From Sulfuricella sp. (GTDB lineage Bacteria > Pseudomonadota > Gammaproteobacteria > Burkholderiales > Sulfuricellaceae): 64,000 nucleotides of DNA. The stretch lies in the NCBI GenBank assembly GCA_041651995.1, contig JBAZID010000005.1:1-64000 (forward strand). The letters are read 5' to 3'. The notes below the pieces were generated by a model, which saw only the letters and a program-made list of their open reading frames with translations, was not told the origin of the DNA and did not search any database. Shown piece after piece: positions 38,901 through 46,147 of this stretch; the stretch's first letter is position 1, and each line of letters begins with the position of its first letter. The position numbers and the translations under genes are program-made.

Positions 38901-39679
38901 GTGGTCGGCAGGCTGGAGCCGCAGACAATGATGTAGGTAGAGTTGAACCAGTCGGCCGATTCCGGCACGTCGGTCTGCTCACCCCAGGTCTGGGGGGAAG
39001 CGGCTGGCAGATCGCAATACCAGTCATAGAAGGAACCGCAGGCACCACCGATGAGCGACAGATAGCGCGCACCGGAAGCATAGGAAATCTGCGACATGGC
39101 AGGAATCGGTGAAAAACCGAAAATGCGGTCAGGTCCATATTTCTTGATGGTGTGGACGTTGGCGGCTGCAATGATTTCTTTCACTTCTTCCCAGTTGGCG
39201 CGTACAAAACCGCCCAGGCCGCGCACGGCAGTGTATTGCTTGCGCTTCTTTTCATCAGCCTGAATCGCTGCCCATGCTTCGACCGGATCCTTGCCGCCCT
39301 TGCGCTCGGCGCGGTACAAATCAAGCAGACGGCCACGGATCAGCGGATATTTGATCCGCTGCGGGCTGTACAGATACCACGAGAAAGATGCGCCACGCTG
39401 GCAACCGCGCGGCTCATGGTCCGGCAGATCTTCACGGGTACGCGGATAGTCGGTTTGCTGCATTTCGAACGCAACCAGGCCGTTTTTGACAAAAATCTTC
39501 CACGAACAGCCGCCGGTACAGTTCACGCCATGAGTGGAGCGAACCACCTTGTCGTGCGCCCAGCGATGGCGGTAGGCATCTTCCCACTGGCGATCTTCAT
39601 TGGTGACAACGCCGTGGTCGTTGGAGAAGTTCTCCTTGTTTTTTTCGAAAAACTTAAGACGATCGAGAAAGTGACTCAT
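35924..39679 (-). CDS. narG: respiratory nitrate reductase subunit alpha
   Basis: A 1251-residue molybdopterin enzyme that reduces nitrate to nitrite in the cytoplasm. The N-terminal cluster FS0 motif is STHGVNCTGGCSWKIFVKNG, with the His ligand typical of NarG. The Mo-ligand aspartate lies in YDWYCDLPAASPQTWGEQTD. The C-terminal molybdopterin-binding domain is intact. No Tat-type leader is apparent beyond the family's remnant, consistent with cytoplasmic orientation. It is the first structural gene after narK1, narK2 and a 68-residue membrane protein. Confidence 0.99.
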   Translation of the reverse strand: MSHFLDRLKFFEKNKENFSNDHGVVTNEDRQWEDAYRHRWAHDKVVRSTHGVNCTGGCSWKIFVKNGLVAFEMQQTDYPRTREDLPDHEPRGCQRGASFSWYLYSPQRIKYPLIRGRLLDLYRAERKGGKDPVEAWAAIQADEKKRKQYTAVRGLGGFVRANWEEVKEIIAAANVHTIKKYGPDRIFGFSPIPAMSQISYASGARYLSLIGGACGSFYDWYCDLPAASPQTWGEQTDVPESADWFNSTYIIVCGSSLPTTRTPDAHFVSEVRYKGAKVISMAPDYAEFCKASDLWMPVNPGSDTAAFLAMGHVALREFYIDKQDPYFSEYARKYTDLPIQVMLRKHGDGYVSDRCLRASDLDGALGETNNPDWKTIVYDEKSKSFVAPNGSIGFRWGEEGKWNLLPKNAASQQEILAELSCIDSKDEVVSVGFPHFEPGEGDLLYRNVPVRKLKMANGEEALVTSVFDMQVAQYGIDRGLGGGNVTKDYKDASVAYTPAWAEKVTGVKAADIERTGREFAYNASKTHGKSMVIMGAAINHWYHNDMMYRGVMNLLHICGCVGQSGGGWAHYVGQEKLRPQAGWAPIAFALDWQRPPRHMNSTSYWYFHTDQWRYETLRGDDLTSPAGKGKYKGYSLADYNVAAVRMGWLPSAPHWNTNPLDLASEAEKAGATDEASIAKHVVNKLKDGSLDVAFADPDNPVNWPRNLFVWRANLIGTSAKGHEYFLKHLLGAQNGVLQESGDGKENKLVKWHEEAPIGKLDLMVDINFRLNSTGAYSDIILPTATWYEKNDLNTTDMHPFMHPLSEAVSPGWQSMSDWQIFKNIAKTFSTLAEKHLGTRKDIIALPMQHDSAFELAQPFGEVKDWKKGECDPIPGKTMPLIKVVERNYGDIYKKYIAIGPLMVKLGNNVKGIDWNTEMEYDQLREMNGAVKVPGVSFGMPSLEEDIFVCDSVMRMAPETCGEVAHKSWSALSKKTGIDHHHLYSARHEDKITFRDIQVQPRKIITAPTWSGIESETVSYTSGYTNIHEHIPFRTLTGRAHFYQDHEWMLDFGEGFCVHKPPQDMKSFGNLSPKIMEGKHVKLKWITPHSKWGIHSSYQDNLRMLTLFRGGPYVWISEIDAKAAGIEDNDWVEAINANGATMARAVVSQRVSRGMAMMYHAQEKIVNVPGSNTTGKRGGILNSVTRVVIKPTNMVGGYVQLAYSFNYYGTVGCNRDTEVIMRKVADKDIDWLERPLTPEREAQLNPPGIGKR

Positions 39680-39845
39680 GGTTTTTTCTACTCCTTCAGT
39701 AAAATTTAAACTTTCCGGCCCGGATTCCTGGCTGCAATCCCCAGGTTCTCAATCCTTGCCGGCACATCACGTATTTGGGCTCTCTGCAACACCACAGCAC
39801 CCGCAATTTTCAAAAAGTGCTTTGGCCTGTTTCAGGAGCCGCCCC

Positions 39846-40052
39846 TTATCCGATTAACGAATAGATGCCATAGCCCGCAACCAGAATCCCGAAGATCAAA
39901 TTCAGTGGCCGGGTTTGCTCACTGGCCTGCTTCAGGAACAAGGCATCCACCCGCATTGCCTCCGTGATCCTGTTGCGGACAAAGGTGGTCAGAATCAGCA
40001 CCAGTCCGTAAGCAATGCCAATCACATTAATAATGATGTCAGGGTTGTTCAC
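39846..40052 (-). CDS. small membrane protein between narK2 and narG
   Basis: A 68-residue protein with two hydrophobic stretches, INVIGIAYGLVLILTTF (residues 8-24) and LNLIFGILVAGYGIYSL (residues 51-67), joined by a charged loop (RNRITEAMRVDALFLKQASE). I do not recognise a family. It sits 66 bp after narK2 and 166 bp before narG on the same strand, so it is probably in the nar transcript. An accessory role in transporter or nitrate reductase function is a guess. Confidence 0.65.
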   Translation of the reverse strand: MNNPDIIINVIGIAYGLVLILTTFVRNRITEAMRVDALFLKQASEQTRPLNLIFGILVAGYGIYSLIG

Positions 40053-40118
40053 AAAAAAGCTTTCACCTCAATTCAGGGAGGGAAGTCCGCATGGACCTCC
40101 CTCATTTGCCCTACTTCA

Positions 40119-41867
40119 TCATGCGTGACTCAGGTCGATACGCTTCATTTCCTGCTTCTGGCCATCGGAAAGCTTGTCCCACCAGGTGCCGCCGGTGTTG
40201 CCATAGTCGAAACGCTCGGCGCCCTTGCGGGTGTAATACCACCAGTTAACAACGAGCGCGTAGGCATAGAACACGGCCACACCGATAAAGAACAGCTTGG
40301 CATTGCCGCTCGCCGTGGTCGATGCGCCAATGAGCATGTTCCAGAGGAATGGGCCGAAAGCTGCCCAGGCGCCTGTCCAACCCAGCATCTGCGCACCTTT
40401 AGACGGCGAGTAGGCAAACACGATCGGATACTGACGGAAAGTTGCCGCATTGTTGATGCCCGTCATCAGGAAGATGAAGAGCATGATCCAGAGGAAGCCC
40501 TGGAACTGCTCGACGCTAGTCGGCGTGAGGAAGCCTCCGAATACCAGCGCCATGCAACCTGCGATCTGCCCAATCAGGCACCAGTGCATACCCTTGCTGC
40601 CGCCAATCTTGTCAAAGATACCGCCGGAGAGCGCACGCACAGCACCGCCGATCAGCGGGCCGAGGAAGGCGTAAGCCAAAGGATCCGGCGCACCGTCAAA
40701 TCCGCCATAGATGGTCTTGATCATGATCGGGAAGGCAGCCGCAAAACCGGAGAATGATCCGAACGATGCGATATAGGTCATCGTGCAATTCCAGGTATGC
40801 GTGCGTGCCCGGTTCTTGCTGCTCAGGATCTCGAACTGCCCCTTGAAACCACGCGTGGGAAGATCGACGCTTTTCAGGAAAATTGCGCACAGGACGAAGG
40901 AGAGTATGAGGAAAGGAACATAAACCAGCGGCCCGTTCTGCACCCACATGGCTTTTTTGATCACATTCTTGACCGTCACGTCGGTAATGACGCCCTCGGG
41001 GTTTCTCGTGACATCCACTTTAACGCCCTTGGTCGGCACCACTTCAACGATCTTCCCTGCCTCGTCCTTTTTGACTTCCTGCTTGATGGCCTTGACCGTA
41101 TCGGTTTCCTGAAGGGTCACGTCCTTGAGAGCACCGTCTGGGCCTCTGGTAACCACGATCGCAGCGGCCAGAGCAGCCAGTTCTGGCTTATTGGCCTTGT
41201 TGATCACCACATCCTTGACTGCGCTGGTCTTATCCTGAGGATTCTCCCGCACAATCGTTATGGCGCCCTTAACCACATCGCCCTTGGTAAACACCTGCGG
41301 TCCGTCAGCCATGGCGCCGAGAGCGGCAAAGCCGATAATCCAGGGCGTCACGAACTGCACCACGCTCACCCCGAAATTGCCGATGCCGGCCTGGATGCCC
41401 ATTGCGAGCCCCTGCAGACGTTTCGGGAAAAAGATACTGGTGGAAGGCATGAAGGAGGAAAAGTCACCGCCGCCCATGCCGGTGAGGAAGCCGATGATCA
41501 TGAAGGTTTCCCATGATGTCGTGGGATCCTGAATCGCAAAACCCAGCCAGATCATCGGAAGGACCTTGATGATTGTCGCGATACTGACTACAGGCCTGGT
41601 TCCGAACAAGGGAATGAAGTTGGAATGAATCAGGCGCAGGATACCCGATGCGAGCCCCGGGATCGCCGCGAGCCAGAAGTACTGCATGGTGGTGAAATTG
41701 AAGCCGATGGCAGGCATCCGGACTACCACCGCGCTCATGACAAACCATGTAGCGAATGAAAACAACAGTGAAAACGTTGTCAAGGCGCATGTGCGCCAGG
41801 CAATCGCGCTACCCGTCTCTTTCCAGAACTGCGGATCTTCTGGCTCCCACCTTGGTAATCTTGACAT
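40119..41867 (-). CDS. narK2: NarK2-type nitrate/nitrite transporter with a large inserted loop
   Basis: A 582-residue major facilitator protein of the nitrate/nitrite porter family. The nitrate signature in helix 5 is QAGIGNFGVSVVQFVTPWII (residues 159-178). After helix 5, residues about 187-305 form a hydrophilic insertion absent from E. coli NarK; helix 6 resumes at NGPLVYVPFLILSFVLC. By topology this loop faces the periplasm. It contains three related segments (near 204, 239 and 286). NarK2 proteins usually exchange nitrate for nitrite. It is downstream of narK1 and upstream of narG, as in other denitrifiers. Confidence 0.92.
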   Translation of the reverse strand: MSRLPRWEPEDPQFWKETGSAIAWRTCALTTFSLLFSFATWFVMSAVVVRMPAIGFNFTTMQYFWLAAIPGLASGILRLIHSNFIPLFGTRPVVSIATIIKVLPMIWLGFAIQDPTTSWETFMIIGFLTGMGGGDFSSFMPSTSIFFPKRLQGLAMGIQAGIGNFGVSVVQFVTPWIIGFAALGAMADGPQVFTKGDVVKGAITIVRENPQDKTSAVKDVVINKANKPELAALAAAIVVTRGPDGALKDVTLQETDTVKAIKQEVKKDEAGKIVEVVPTKGVKVDVTRNPEGVITDVTVKNVIKKAMWVQNGPLVYVPFLILSFVLCAIFLKSVDLPTRGFKGQFEILSSKNRARTHTWNCTMTYIASFGSFSGFAAAFPIMIKTIYGGFDGAPDPLAYAFLGPLIGGAVRALSGGIFDKIGGSKGMHWCLIGQIAGCMALVFGGFLTPTSVEQFQGFLWIMLFIFLMTGINNAATFRQYPIVFAYSPSKGAQMLGWTGAWAAFGPFLWNMLIGASTTASGNAKLFFIGVAVFYAYALVVNWWYYTRKGAERFDYGNTGGTWWDKLSDGQKQEMKRIDLSHA

Positions 41868-41937
41868 AATTAAGTTTCCCTTTTTTCTACGGTTCTACAT
41901 CAAAAAGTGATACATCCACCCAAAAACACACCCTGAC

Positions 41938-43200
41938 TCACTCAAGCGTATCCATCTCTTTCATCTTGCGATGACGCTTGGCATCAAGCGGCTTCACTTC
42001 GGTCCAGTACATCCACATCAACGAAACCCACACCACGCCGAACATCAGCATGAATGCGGAAGAGCGGATACCAGTCAGATCCACCAGCGCGCCGAACATG
42101 ATAGGCATCAGGAAGCCGCCAAGCCCCCCTGCCAGCCCGACCACACCGGAGATCACGCCGATGTTCTTGGGATAGTCGTCGGAGATGTACTTGAACACCG
42201 ACGCCTTGCCGATTGCGAAAGCAATGCCAAGGGTGAACATGATGACGGTGAACCCGATAGGACCGAGGCCCAGGTGATAGGTGGAGGGGCCGGTCACGGT
42301 ATGGATGGTGAATTCAGTCTGCGGGTAGGACAGGACGAACAGGCAGGCCAGCGACACCCACAATACCCACCAGGTGATGGAATGCGCGCCGTACTTGTCG
42401 GAGAAATGACCGCCAATGGCGCGCAGCACGCCGCCGGGAATACTGAACGCGGCTGCCATCAGCGCCGCGGTCTTGAGATCAAAGCCATACTCGGACACGT
42501 AGTACTTGGTCATCCACAACGCGAGGGCCACATAGCCGCCGAATACAATGGAGTAATACTGACTGTAGCGCCACACCTTGGGGTCCTTCAGTGTCGCCAG
42601 CTGCTCCGCCACCGTCACACTCTTGCCCACCTTGTGCGACGGCTCGGTGAAGGAGAAGAACCAGAACAGGATCGCAGTCACCAGCATCAGGACCGCGTAG
42701 ACCTGCGGCACCATCGCCCAGCCGTATGCCACGACAATACTTGGGGCCACCAGCTTGGTCACTGCCGCGCCGGTGTTGCCGGCGCCGAAAATACCCATGG
42801 CCAGGCCTTGGCGGTTCTTGGGAAACCAGCGTGCGCAGTAGGAAATCCCCACGGTAAACGAACCGCCCGCCACACCCACGAACAGGCCGGTAACGAGAAA
42901 ATGCCAGAACTCGGTGGCCTGGGAAATCATGTAAATCGGGATCACGGTGGAAAGCATCAGGATAAAAAACACGATGCGCCCGCCGAATCTATCAGTCCAC
43001 ATGCCCAGGGGCAGGCGGATCAGGGAACCGGTCAGCACCGGGGTGGCTATCAGGATACCAAACTGGGTTTCATTGAGATCCAGCATTTTCTTGATCGGGA
43101 TGCCGATCACCGCAAACATCATCCAGATCATGAAGCAGACGGTAAATGCTATCGTGCTGGCAGTCACCACGGACCAAGCTTTGTACTCCTGCGTAGCCAT
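41938..43200 (-). CDS. narK1: NarK1-type nitrate transporter
   Basis: A 420-residue major facilitator protein with 12 predicted helices. Signatures are FGAGNTGAAVTKLVAPSIVV in helix 5 and GVAGGSFTVGISYCARWFPK. NarK1-type carriers are thought to import nitrate with protons, complementing the antiport of NarK2. It is the first gene downstream of the narXL pair after a 190-bp intergenic space, the likely site of the main nar promoter. Confidence 0.93.
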   Translation of the reverse strand: MATQEYKAWSVVTASTIAFTVCFMIWMMFAVIGIPIKKMLDLNETQFGILIATPVLTGSLIRLPLGMWTDRFGGRIVFFILMLSTVIPIYMISQATEFWHFLVTGLFVGVAGGSFTVGISYCARWFPKNRQGLAMGIFGAGNTGAAVTKLVAPSIVVAYGWAMVPQVYAVLMLVTAILFWFFSFTEPSHKVGKSVTVAEQLATLKDPKVWRYSQYYSIVFGGYVALALWMTKYYVSEYGFDLKTAALMAAAFSIPGGVLRAIGGHFSDKYGAHSITWWVLWVSLACLFVLSYPQTEFTIHTVTGPSTYHLGLGPIGFTVIMFTLGIAFAIGKASVFKYISDDYPKNIGVISGVVGLAGGLGGFLMPIMFGALVDLTGIRSSAFMLMFGVVWVSLMWMYWTEVKPLDAKRHRKMKEMDTLE

Positions 43201-43247
43201 GTTCCCCTCCCCAATATTGACGAAAAAAGCCCTTTGTCACGTTGCAA

Positions 43248-43278
43248 GAATAGGCCGATGCAGGCGTGAGGCCTATTC
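43248..43278. promoter_or_regulatory. inverted repeat upstream of narK1
   Basis: GAATAGGCC (43248-43256) and GGCCTATTC (43270-43278) are perfect inverted arms with a 13-bp spacer. A further GGCCTAT lies at 43363-43369 near the end of narL. These may be binding sites or an mRNA leader hairpin; they do not match the NarL heptamer TACYYMT. Confidence 0.4.
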
Positions 43279-43390
43279 GTCAAAAGAACAGTTTGAAAGG
43301 TGCAAAAGGAGGAGAAGCAAGCAACGCAACAGCCCATACCCACCGGAATGACTAGTCACTTCGGCCTATGCCCCGGGAAGGGATGAAGCG

Positions 43391-44116
43391 TTATGAATCT
43401 TCGCGCCGCGCCAGGCCATGTTCCACGGCATATACCGCAGCCTGTACCCGGCTGGTAAGATTAAGCTTCTTGAGAATGCTCTGGACATGAATTTTCACCG
43501 TGCTCTCGGCCACGCTCAGCACCCGCGCCATTTCCTTGTTGCTGGCGCCCCTGGCGAGCAGGGTGATGATTTCCGTTTCACGCGGGGTAAGTTTTTCTCG
43601 CTCGGTTTCCACTGCAAGCGACGGAGACGGCTGCAAGTGGGGCGTTGCCGCTTGCGAATCCGATGCGGGCGGCGAAACTTCTGCCCTGGGCTGGGTGCGC
43701 AATCCCTGCACCAGCTTTCCGGTCATCAGCGGAGAAATAATGGACTCGCCGCGAGCTGCGCCCATGATGGCATTCACAAGATAGTCGGTTTCGATATTCT
43801 TGAGTAGATAGCCCGCCGCGCCAGCACGCAGGCAATCGACCAGATCCTCTGCATCTTCCGACACGGTCAGCATCACTACCCGTGTTTCCGGCGTATCCTC
43901 GGCAATCAGACGCACCGCTTCCCTTCCGCTGATGCCGGGCATGTGCAGGTCCAGCAGCACCACATCCGGCTTGAGCGATTTGGCACGCTTCACGCCCTCA
44001 AGACCGTCACCCGCCTCTCCCACCACCTCAAATCCCTTCTGCCGTTGCAACAGCAGGCGGATGCCGCTGCGGAACAGAGTATGGTCGTCAACGATGAGCA
44101 CTCTGATCGGGTTCAT
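43391..44116 (-). CDS. narL: NarL-type response regulator
   Basis: A 241-residue regulator with an N-terminal receiver domain (phosphoacceptor Asp in VVLLDLHMPGISG) and a C-terminal LuxR-type helix-turn-helix (LTPRETEIITLLARGASNKE). Its linker (about residues 140-170) is longer than in E. coli NarL and rich in Ser/Ala/Pro. It starts within the last four bases of narX, so the two are coupled, and it presumably activates narK1K2GHJI in response to nitrate. Confidence 0.92.
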   Translation of the reverse strand: MNPIRVLIVDDHTLFRSGIRLLLQRQKGFEVVGEAGDGLEGVKRAKSLKPDVVLLDLHMPGISGREAVRLIAEDTPETRVVMLTVSEDAEDLVDCLRAGAAGYLLKNIETDYLVNAIMGAARGESIISPLMTGKLVQGLRTQPRAEVSPPASDSQAATPHLQPSPSLAVETEREKLTPRETEIITLLARGASNKEMARVLSVAESTVKIHVQSILKKLNLTSRVQAAVYAVEHGLARREDS

Positions 44117-46044
44117 GCGGCTTCCTTGTACGATTTGCTCAGGGTCAATCTGATCTCCGTGCCCGCGCCCGGCATGGACAGAATTTCGAGCCCTCCGCCA
44201 ATGCGGTGAGCCCGTTCCTTCATAATGCTGATGCCGACATGGGAATCACCGGGCTGGAGCTCGGGGTTGAAGCCACGGCCATTATCCCGCACCGAGATAA
44301 CACAGTCACCGTGGCGCGAGATTTCCACTGATACGGCACTGGCAGCAGCGTGCTTTCTGACATTGGACAGCGCCTCCTGGACGATATGCAGCATCTGGGT
44401 CTCATTGCTGGGGTCAAGCGGCGCGCCGGTGCCACTGATATTAAAGGTCGTCCTGATGCCGGTCTGGCCCTCGAATTTTTGCAGCGTACCGCGAATGGCG
44501 CCCTCCAGATCGGACTGATGAACCCGGGTGCGAAAATGCACCAGCAGTTCACGCACATCGTCATAGCTTTCCTGCACACCCTCGCGAATATTTGACAAGC
44601 CTTCCAGCACTTCACTGTCATTTCCCTTGTGGAAGGAGTCCTCCAGCATCTGGACTTGAATATTCAGGAAGGCCAGTCCCTGAGCGATACTATCGTGCAG
44701 TTCCTGCGCCAGCAGGTTGCGCTCCTCGGAAATCGCCATTTCCTTTTCGCGCGATACCAGGCGCTGCCCCTCGATAGCCGCACCGAGGTGCTGGCCGACA
44801 GCTTCCAGCAAATGCACTTCCATCGGTGAAAAACCGCGGGCCTTGTGGAAATACAGATTAAAAATGCCAATCAGGCGTTTTTTTACCTGTATGGTGAAAA
44901 CCGATACCGTTCGATACCCCTCGTCGCGGCAGTTATACATCAGTTTCAACCCGGTCGGCTGATGCAGATCGAAAAAAGTGGGGGTCTGCGTGCTCGCAGC
45001 TCCACCGCACAGGCATTCGCCCATGTTGATGCAGGATTCCTTTTTAATGAAAACCTCGCTCAAGCCCTCGGCCGCCACCAAATGGATTTTCTGCGACTCG
45101 GTGTCCGCCAGCCTTACCGCGCCGCCCTGCGCGCCAAACTGGGTCATCAGGCGGCGGATGAAACGGCGGCAAATCTCTTCCACTGCCGCCGGCTCATTCA
45201 GGAAAGCAGTGATTTCATAGAGCAGGGCCAGCTCCTGATTTTTTTCCTCCAGGCTGTGAGTTTTTACCTCCACCCGCTGCTCCAGGGTGGTGTAGAGCTC
45301 CTCCAGATGGTCCGCCATCTGATTGAAGCCCAGTGCCAGAGCACCAAACTCATCCCGGCTTTCCACCGGGACCCGTACGCCGAAATCCCCGCCCGCCATG
45401 CGCTGTATGCCCTCCTGCAGCTTGGTGGAAGGGCGGATAATCAGCAGATACATGAGGAAAATCAGGATCACCGTGCCCAGCATGGCCAGGGCAACCAATC
45501 CCAGCTGAATGGAGCGCAGCAGGCTGGTTTTATAGGCATTATCACGCTCGACACTCAGCACCAGGCCATTGACCAGGCCGACAAAATTCTCCATTGCGGG
45601 CCGGCTTTCACTCAGCAGACGCCGGCGCTCCCCGGTGTCGCGGCTGGTCAAAACGCCCTCCAGCAAGGGCCGGATATGGCTCTGCCATTCCATTCTAATC
45701 CTCGCCATCAGGCGTCTCACGCCCTCATCCTTGGGCAACAGCAAGGGGCGGGTAGGGTCGCCCTGCTCCAGGTCATTAAGCGTTTTTTCGAAAGAGAGCA
45801 TTTCCCGCTGCATCTCGCCTTCCATGCTCAGCTGATCCAGCTCGAAATGAATGTTGTAGGCCAGCAGATAGGCCAGCCGATAGGAACGCATGCGCTCGCT
45901 GCCGGCATCATTGATCGCCGCGGCGCCGCCTTCGAGTTGCCAGGAAACGTAGAGAGTCAGGCCGATAGCCGTGAGCGCGACGCAAAAAAAGGCGAGCAGG
46001 ATGCTCACCAGTTTCGAACTCAGGGTGTGGAAGGGTTTGATCAT
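44113..46044 (-). CDS. narX: NarX-type nitrate/nitrite sensor histidine kinase
   Basis: A 643-residue membrane kinase. Two membrane segments (about 13-32 and 180-203) flank a periplasmic sensor domain that opens with the P-box INDAGSERMRSYRLAY, the nitrate-binding element of NarX. A HAMP linker, a GAF-like cysteine-containing central domain (CINMGECLCGGA, YNCRDEGYRT), the HisKA_3 phosphoacceptor His in LLAQELHDSIAQGL and a C-terminal ATPase (VRDNGRGFNPE) follow. It signals to the adjacent NarL. Confidence 0.95.
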   Translation of the reverse strand: MIKPFHTLSSKLVSILLAFFCVALTAIGLTLYVSWQLEGGAAAINDAGSERMRSYRLAYLLAYNIHFELDQLSMEGEMQREMLSFEKTLNDLEQGDPTRPLLLPKDEGVRRLMARIRMEWQSHIRPLLEGVLTSRDTGERRRLLSESRPAMENFVGLVNGLVLSVERDNAYKTSLLRSIQLGLVALAMLGTVILIFLMYLLIIRPSTKLQEGIQRMAGGDFGVRVPVESRDEFGALALGFNQMADHLEELYTTLEQRVEVKTHSLEEKNQELALLYEITAFLNEPAAVEEICRRFIRRLMTQFGAQGGAVRLADTESQKIHLVAAEGLSEVFIKKESCINMGECLCGGAASTQTPTFFDLHQPTGLKLMYNCRDEGYRTVSVFTIQVKKRLIGIFNLYFHKARGFSPMEVHLLEAVGQHLGAAIEGQRLVSREKEMAISEERNLLAQELHDSIAQGLAFLNIQVQMLEDSFHKGNDSEVLEGLSNIREGVQESYDDVRELLVHFRTRVHQSDLEGAIRGTLQKFEGQTGIRTTFNISGTGAPLDPSNETQMLHIVQEALSNVRKHAAASAVSVEISRHGDCVISVRDNGRGFNPELQPGDSHVGISIMKERAHRIGGGLEILSMPGAGTEIRLTLSKSYKEAA

Positions 46045-46085
46045 TGACGCTCCCGGCCAGCCAGATTACCCATGTAGCTAAATAT

Positions 46086-46147
46086 ATCCCAGATAATCCA
46101 TTAAATTGATTTTCTTCATGTCAAATCTTCAACGGATAATCTGGGAT
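46086..46147. repeat. GGATAATCTGGGAT inverted repeat at the lpdA 3' end
   Basis: ATCCCAGATAATCC (46086-46099) and GGATAATCTGGGAT (46134-46147) are perfect inverted arms; the second overlaps the lpdA stop codon by one base. The arms resemble the outer arms of the nested palindrome at 1557-1662. The 34-base loop and missing U-tract argue against a simple terminator. Confidence 0.7.

Noticed and set aside
37274..39112. 612-codon open frame on the plus strand inside narG
   Set aside because: It lies entirely antisense to narG, which is unmistakable. Long antisense frames are expected in GC-rich genes, and its translation has no family resemblance.
43234..43247. TTGTCACGTTGCAA as an FNR-type site before narK1
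   Set aside because: It keeps only the outer TTG and CAA of the FNR consensus and lies too close to the start codon for a normal promoter arrangement.
44845..46047. 400-codon plus-strand frame opposite narX
   Set aside because: Antisense to a clear sensor kinase and without recognisable domains.
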